Source: Quillaja saponaria
Taxonomy: Eukaryota; Streptophyta; Magnoliopsida; Fabales; Quillajaceae
DNA length: 64,000 bases
Direction: 5' to 3'
NCBI GenBank assembly: GCA_029379385.1
Contig: CM055618.1
Location: 2,552,134-2,616,133 of the forward strand
Shown: piece after piece, positions 57,669 to 64,000 of the stretch
How positions within the stretch are numbered: the first letter of the stretch is position 1
Layout of the letters: every line of letters starts with the position of its first letter
Notes under the pieces: model-generated
The model's input: the letters and a program-made list of their open reading frames with translations, nothing else
Database searches by the model: none
Told to the model about the DNA's origin: nothing
Position numbers and translations under genes: made by a program

Positions 57669-59015
57669 AATTGAAGTAAAATCAATTAAAAAGTATTTAT
57701 GTAATAATAAAAACTCATATAGGGTATTTTAAAAAATATTTTTTTTCACTAAATCACTTTAATATTCATAAATAAAGAGATAAATTTAACAAAATATTAT
57801 ATTTATATTTTTTAAGTCTTAAGATGGAAGAAGAATTAAAAAATAAAAAAACAATATTATAATCATGGAAACTGTGGTCTTAATAATTTTTTTAAAAAAG
57901 TAATGCTTAAGTTTGAGAAAAAATTAAAAAAAATTATACTTATTAGAAATTTATTAAACAAAAAACAATTGCGAAATTCAATCTTAACTACTATTGACAT
58001 ATAATTTTTGAAAAATTATTTTAAAAACATTATAAATTAAAAGTTACAACAACAATATTATAATAATGAAAACTGTACTTTTAACTATTCCCTCTTTTCT
58101 ATCAAATCGATCATAACCACTACCTACATTTCACAAAATTGTGCACCAGAAATATGAGCTAATAAAGAGACTTGCAATCCCAAAGAAAGACATCACGATC
58201 CCCTGTGGTAAAAAAATTTTTGCTGAGATGGAAATAAAGATATCAAATTCTTACCATCATTCATAGTATATATTTTGAAGAAAACTATTTGACTTTACTT
58301 CTTTTTTGTTTGTTTGTTTGTTTTTTAACCCCAAAAATGGGAGCTGTATTATTATGTCCTCTTAATATTTCTTTTTTTAAGTCATAGTAATTTTTAAAAA
58401 TTTTAACTCTTAAATTTAAGAAGAATTAAAAAAAAATTATGATTATTAGGAACTTATTAAACAAAAAATTAAGAAATTTAATCATAATTACCATTGACAT
58501 ATAATTATTGAAAAAATTATGTATTTATTAATATTGAAAAGAATTAGTGAAAAAGAAATCAATATTCCTAATAAAATTACAATCCTATTGATATTAAAAT
58601 GGAGAATATCTAGAAAAAAAAAAGTATAAAAAAATAGTTTATTTATAGTAAAAGAACAAATTAAGATAACTATGTAATTATAAAAGCTCATAAGGGTATT
58701 TTAAGGAAATAAAAAATTAATTCTATTAAGTCACTTTTATATCTAGTATAGATTTTTACAGTGGTTAGCATTAACTAAGTTAGTCTCTAAGATTGCAATG
58801 GAACTCTACATGTAGCTTGAATTTTTATATTTATTGACTACTCAGGGTTGATATTTGAATTGTTTATTTTATTCTTTGCTTAATGCTTCTAGCTGATAAT
58901 TACCAATTAGATTGATGTGGTAACCTAAAAAAACTTGGAAAATAGAGTTTAATTTTAGCTTTGAATGAATAACACTTGTTTTAACTAATTCACTAGATCC
59001 CTACTAAGAAATCAG
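56660..59015 (+). repeat. Athila-type 3' LTR, split by an AT-rich insert
   Basis: Starts TTATAAGTCCATGAAACAGAGTTATTTT (TG eroded). It runs to about 57175 (ttaacttagtttatgtgttttgaaggtttaatgca; caccacgacac), then resumes at about 58752 (ggttagcattaactaagttagtctctaagattgcaatgg, matching 46255-46320). It breaks off near 59015 before the LTR end. The gap in between is AT-rich sequence described separately. Confidence 0.78.
57176..58750. repeat. AT-rich insert with three ~0.5-kb internal repeats
   Basis: Very low GC. The phrase gaaattcaatttta...attgatat recurs near 57482, 57974 and 58472 (spacing about 490-500), each preceded by aacttattaaa(t/c)aaa and followed by attaatatt-type text. Copies 1 and 3 both end with agggtattttaa. 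A (TA)n tract is at 57637-57662. The host LTR carries a 27-base duplication of aaattgagtgttt at the left junction (57150/57177). No terminal inverted repeat or target-site duplication was seen. Identity unknown. Confidence 0.65.
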
Positions 59016-59750
59016 TTTAGGAAATATGGGTTCCCCCTGTTAGTGATCTAGATGAGCTTCGGGATATTGCTACTTTGAGGTATTCCAAGTTATATATTTA
59101 TGAGCATGCTTGTTGGATAAAAAGTTTCTCTTCAATTTTTATTTTTATTTTTTGATACTTGCAAAATTCCTAAGACTAAGCTTCTAAATGTCACAGAGCC
59201 TTCGTACCAAGCAAAACTCAATTATTGTGGATGCCATGTTAAAATTTTGGGAAGTATGTCCTTCGCCATTCCTCATTTATTTTTTCATTACTTAGAATTG
59301 GTAATATCAATTATTTACTTGTTGAGGATGGAAATATTTGTGACATTTCATGATGCTAACTTTAAGTTCGCATGTTTATGTTGTAACAACTTTTTGCGAT
59401 GCTCTATATATCTAGTTTTTTAAATTCTAAAGTAGACAAGTTAATATGGTTGTTTTCTTTTTTATGCATCCAAGCTTGCACTTACATATCTTTTCTGTTT
59501 TCTAACTCTCAAATACATTAATGTTCTTGTTGCTTCTCAAAATCATCATACTTTGTTGCCACTACCTTAGCATTGTCTGTTTACGCACTACTTTATTTTA
59601 AAGAGCAGCTCCCTGTGCTTACCCTTATTGCTGAGACTCAAGAAGTTACACTCTTCTTGTTGTTTGGAGTGTATTTGTTTGTTCAACATACTGGTGGTGA
59701 CATATGGAATTGTCATTGTCTACATTATAGAACTTGATGCAGTATTCAGG
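59016..59750. other. Unrecognised spacer
   Basis: No gene, RNA or repeat boundary was recognised. It ends with tcagg at the start of the second long solo LTR. Confidence 0.4.
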
Positions 59751-59971
59751 TGTCATAACCCAATATCATAAAGTAGAGCTTTAAACATAATGTATAAATT
59801 GTAGTTATAAAATAAAAAATATTTTAATAAATGAAATAAATAGCAATATAATTACTCATGTTACAAACCGATATCCTTGCATGCGTTTTAAAAATTTGTA
59901 TAAAACTTATTGTTGTAAATTAAGTAAAAGTGTGAATCAAATAAAATAAAGTGGAAAAATTTTGATATATG

Positions 59972-60029
<58 letters not shown>

Positions 60030-63000
60030 AGATTAAACTCCACCAAAAACTCATAAGTTGACTTTGACTTTACTTTTACAATTTTTTTTTCTTCACCTTT
60101 AATTTCCTTTCCTACTTCTTCTTTTTTCTTGAACTGACTTCCACTATTTTTTTATCTCCTCCGCCACCTTGCTTCTTGTTCTAGACTTTTCTTGTTTTTC
60201 CTTGGGGTAGTCGAGAGTGAAAGATCATTTTCTTTCTCCTTGGTGGTGTGAGCATCTTGAGTGAAATTTTACTAGTGAAGCAAGGGAAGAGTAGTAAAGT
60301 GGTAAATAAAATGGTGCCATAGTGGTCTTCTCCTCCCATTTGCCTAATTGTCATTGAAAGGAAAATGAGGGAAATAAGCTGAACAACGAGTTTGGGAATG
60401 AAACAATGGAAGTAGAAGGGTGACAAGTGAGGAGGTTCAGAGTTCGAAGGAACACTTTTCTACTACTAAATACCTGTTTTTATGATATCTCCAATACAAT
60501 TTCCTGTTGGTACTTTTTCTTACTCCCCTTTTAGCTAAGTTGCTTAAGCTCAAAGCTCAAACTCTTACTAGTTTTAGAGTCACTGCTATGAGATGTGCTT
60601 CGAGACCCATTAATTTTTGAACTTCTAGCTTACTATGTAAGAAGATAAACTTCTCTGTATTGTTTGGTTTTCTTTTAGTGGTGATAGTGACTAGACACTA
60701 TAACTTGGACTTAAAATTTTAGAAGGGTCTTGGTGACACTATCTTTGTTATATATTTTATCCCTAAATTCAGCCATGATTTTGCCCCCGCCATTGAGGAA
60801 TTCACCTTATTCTTTTTGGCCGTATAAGATGTAGGGTGTAATTCCTTGGTGTGCCTTTAAATTTAACTTTGTCAACACTTCAAAATGGTGATATATTTTC
60901 TTATTTTGGGCTTAGCCGTGGGTTATGTGGGTAGCACCCAAATCCTATTTTGTTCAATTTATTTATTCATGTATGTTAATGTTTCTCATGGAATTATAGA
61001 TATTAATTTGTGTTACAAGCTAGACAATTGAAATTAAAAGTTTTATAATATAGATACTTAATTAAGTAAGATGTAAATGGTAAATGAAAGGTTAAAAATT
61101 TGAATATAGAGAAGTTAGGAGGGTTGATAATTGTAAATTAAGATAGTTTTATATATGTAGTTATTGGAATTAGAGGTTTAAAAATTTGAATGCGTTAAAT
61201 TAGGAATTGTATGATTTAAATTGGATATATTCTAAATAATTGATTTAATTGGAATTCGATATTCCAAATATGAAATTTAAAGATTATGTTGAGTTAAGGA
61301 ATATATATATTAATACACATATATATAAGTGAAAACTAAACATGTCTTCAAACTAGTCGACAACATATTTAAGAGAGATTAAATATTAATACATACATGA
61401 AAGTTGAATTGATTAGGATTTATCAACTAAATTGTTAAGTAGGAGATAGTAATCATAGCATTTATAAATTGAGTAATGTTGATGGATTATTATTGAAAGT
61501 GAAAGTTAAATGGTTTTAAAGGGGTGCAGGGCCAGATTTCGTGGGTTATGATTTTCGAGTACTAATTGAACTTGTTTTATTGCGACTAACTTTAGAGGGT
61601 TTTAAAGATTGAATTAGGAATAGAGTTCTTAAGATGGAATGTTCCTAATACCTTGATAATTGTACTTTAATTCCCTAGTATGAAGTTTTTATAAGCCTTT
61701 AAGTCTGATACTGACAACCAGAAAATTTGGTTTAGTGCCCTATTTTTGGTTCATGTAAGGAATTGAGTGGGTTCAAGGATGAGTTTAGGAAAGCTATATA
61801 ACATCTTAAAGTTAATGTTTCAACTTGGTTTTATTAAATTTGATTAAGTATGTAAGTAAAAATAAACGTATATCCAAGGAGGTTGTGTAATGCCTAAAAA
61901 AGTAAACTTTAAATAATTAACTGTACTAATATACACATCCAAATAATACATAGGATACTTATCTAGAAAGATATACTTGTCTATTAATAAATTCAATAAA
62001 TGGAATTGGATTTCCTTTTTCTTAGAGAAAGTTATGTTCAATTAACTAAGGTAAGGTCAGTGCTGCCAAAATCCTGCTTTTTGCATAATTTGATGCAACT
62101 TCAAAGAATAAAATGTATTGATATATAAATCTAAAAATTAAAAATGATATGCCATTATAAAGCTACATGTTTCTAGTATTTAATAAATTTTACGAAATTG
62201 GATTTGGAATTTCCTAGAGGAAGATGTGACTATTAGAGTGAATACTAGTCCAAACCCCAAGTTTTGACAGTTTCAACATCTTTAACTCACTAGTGTTTTC
62301 TAACTTTTCCAATAGTTTCTTTCTACCCTATGAATTGTCAAGACATCTAAAATGTCTCTTCATTATCAACCTTACCACCTAAAGTACAATTTATACTACT
62401 TGACATGTAATAGCTTAATAGAAAACTTTCTTAAAGAAACCTATATAAGTTGATATATAAACTTAGCAATTGAAAGATTATAACAATAACATTTATGAAC
62501 TAAGTATTATTTGGAAATATGAATTTCAGTTTCGGATCCTAATGTGGACCTGATGAGATGCGTGAATACAAGTGTGAGTGACGAACGAAATCGGTTAAAG
62601 GTGAGTGGTTAATTGCTGCCTTTAGGGGCTAGATTATTATGTGTAATTATATGTGTATTTGAATATATGTGATATATAGAAAATAAGCAAGTGCAATATT
62701 TCAGTGATTTATTTGAATTATGTTGTTTGATATTGGTTATGGTTGATAAGGGCCAAGAAAGTGAGATTTTTATGAAAAATGATTTTTATCTCCAAAATTA
62801 AAAATCCAGGTGCACCTAGGATATTCTGATTTAAAATCCCAAGATATTCTGATTCTGATAAGTGTTTTTAAAAGTTTGAGTGCTCAGCCCCAGTGGGATA
62901 GATCATGTCGGAGATTAATCTATTGTGTGCGGGTGCGTAAATGCCCGGTAGGGAGTGATACTATTGTGTGAGGCTGAGTTACTCGTTAGCCTTTTGTTTG

Positions 63001-63737
63001 CTTTGTATGCTCTGTTTTATTTTTTTGGAACTATAAGCTTCAGATAATTGAATGGATATATATATTTTTTGTAAAATACGTGAATCATGGCTTGATGAAA
63101 AATTTCACCTGCGTGCTGGTATGTTTGAATTAAAACATGAATAGTGATACTTAAGATTAAAGGATGATATATATGTTTACGATTTTCCACTCACTAAGTC
63201 CGTAAGACTCATCCCTCTTCTGTGATATTTTTTTTTAGTAACAAGATCTCAAGAATGACTATTACTGATAAAGGGCTTTGCCGAGTGTGTATAGGCAAGG
63301 TAATTCTTCAGAATCTCAATCTTAAAGTAAAAAAGGTGAAAGCTTGCAGTCACACTAGAACTGTGGGTGTTTGGTCTCATGTTGTGTTATAATCTAGTTA
63401 ATTGTTACTATAATGGGAAACAGAGCGGAGCTCCTTGATTATATTGTCTATATGTAATTTTGTAGTTATTGTGCTTTGCTTGTATATATACAGGAATATG
63501 TATCGTGCATATTTTGGGCATGTTCCATGCTATGTGGAACCTTTGTCGAATTTTTCAGTAAATATTATATATTCAGTAACAAGTCTATGTTTTAAATTTA
63601 AGTAAATAAATATTATTTCTTGATTTTAAATACAATTATTTAGAGGGTTATTTGTGTTTAGTAATGGTAAAGTCAGGGTTACGGAGGTTTAGTTATCTAA
63701 TCCTCTGGCCAGTCATATCTCCGTGAGGGGTGTGACA
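59751..63737 (+). mobile_element. Long solo LTR, 3.99 kb, gypsy-type, copy 2
   Basis: Starts TGTCATAACCCAATATC and ends GAGGGGTGTGACA. The flanking pentamers are TCAGG (59746-59750) and TCGGG (63738-63742), 4 of 5 identical. It aligns in the same orientation with 22607-26169 from about 61735 to the end with few gaps (gccctatttttggttcatgtaag; aatgtggacctgatgagatgcgtg; gtgctcagcccc; gcagtcacactagaactgtggg). The first third is more diverged and holds an (AT)n run (59963-60018). No internal region or second LTR accompanies it. Confidence 0.85.
59963..60018. repeat. (AT)n microsatellite within the long solo LTR
   Basis: More than 20 AT units with short interruptions (tatatgtatatacat). Confidence 0.9.
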
Positions 63738-64000
63738 TCGGGCTTGAGTTTGATATAACGTATGTAGTAGTCGTGTCAAACTCGTAGTCTTTGTTTGGGA
63801 ACAAAGTGGAAAGAAAGAAAATGGAAGGTTTTTATTGTTCCCTCCTCTCATTTGGAAAGAAATGAAAGAGATAAAATGGAAGGAAATATAATAATGATGG
63901 CTAAAGTTACATAATAATTTCATTTAATTCCATCAAAAATAAATTGAGTAAGGTTAATATTGTATTTCCTAACATCTCTAAAAGTCTTTCCTTCTCTCCT
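63738..64000. other. Flank of the second long solo LTR
   Basis: Begins with the target-site copy tcggg. AG-rich near 63800-63880. No gene is seen before the window ends. Confidence 0.4.

Noticed and set aside
58720..58750. Helitron 3' end (CTAG-type terminus)
   Set aside because: A ctag is present at the right edge of the AT-rich insert, but no upstream hairpin and no matching 5' TC end were seen.
22607..63737. Reading the two long LTRs as the pair of one 41-kb element
   Set aside because: Each has its own, different flanking pentamers, and the interval holds unrelated genes and elements.
1..64000. tRNA, rRNA, CRISPR or bacterial operon features
   Set aside because: No cloverleaf, rRNA block or spaced short repeats were recognised; the window is plant nuclear sequence.

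Overview
The window is nuclear DNA of a eudicot plant. It is AT-rich, has GT-AG introns, a large intron carrying LINE debris, and mostly decayed LTR retrotransposons plus an integrated pararetrovirus. I cannot name the species. Only one intact host gene is visible. No tRNA, rRNA or CRISPR was recognised.

Layout. 1-5.5 kb: unrecognised AT-rich sequence holding a three-copy tandem repeat with a unit of about 1 kb. 5.5-32 kb: a nested retrotransposon stack. The host layer is a SIRE/Maximus-like Ty1/copia element on the + strand, with gag, integrase, RT, RNase H, an env-like tail and a 3' LTR. A 12.0-kb Athila-like Ty3/gypsy element (- strand, 8126-20150) is inserted in its integrase/RT region. 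An Athila-type solo LTR (22181-27170, TSD CAAAC) is inserted at the end of its pol. That solo LTR is itself split by a 3.56-kb solo LTR of another family (22607-26169, TSD ATATA). 32.3-40.3 kb: a three-exon gene for an AP-5 adaptor complex beta-like subunit (1125 codons), just downstream of the copia 3' LTR. Its 4.4-kb first intron contains a LINE fragment. 40.3-46.5 kb: a duplicated intergenic segment, a gypsy LTR with its primer binding site, and a truncated Athila-type LTR. 46.5-50.9 kb: a broken endogenous caulimovirid (florendovirus-like). 50.9-55.0 kb: a second copia element on the - strand. 55.0-59.0 kb: the 3' end of a + strand Athila-like element whose LTR is split by an AT-rich, internally repeated insert. 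59.75-63.74 kb: a second copy of the long solo LTR.

Function. The only gene likely to be working is the AP-5 beta-like subunit, a vesicle-trafficking protein. All element proteins carry stops and frameshifts, and no autonomous element remains. The value of the region is its insertion order, which can be read from target-site duplications and from coding frames that rejoin across insertions. No new molecular system could be supported. The most unusual structures are the nested stack, the two long solo LTRs, the 1-kb triplication, the fold-back patchwork in the gene's intron, and the copia LTR about 0.5 kb upstream of the start codon.
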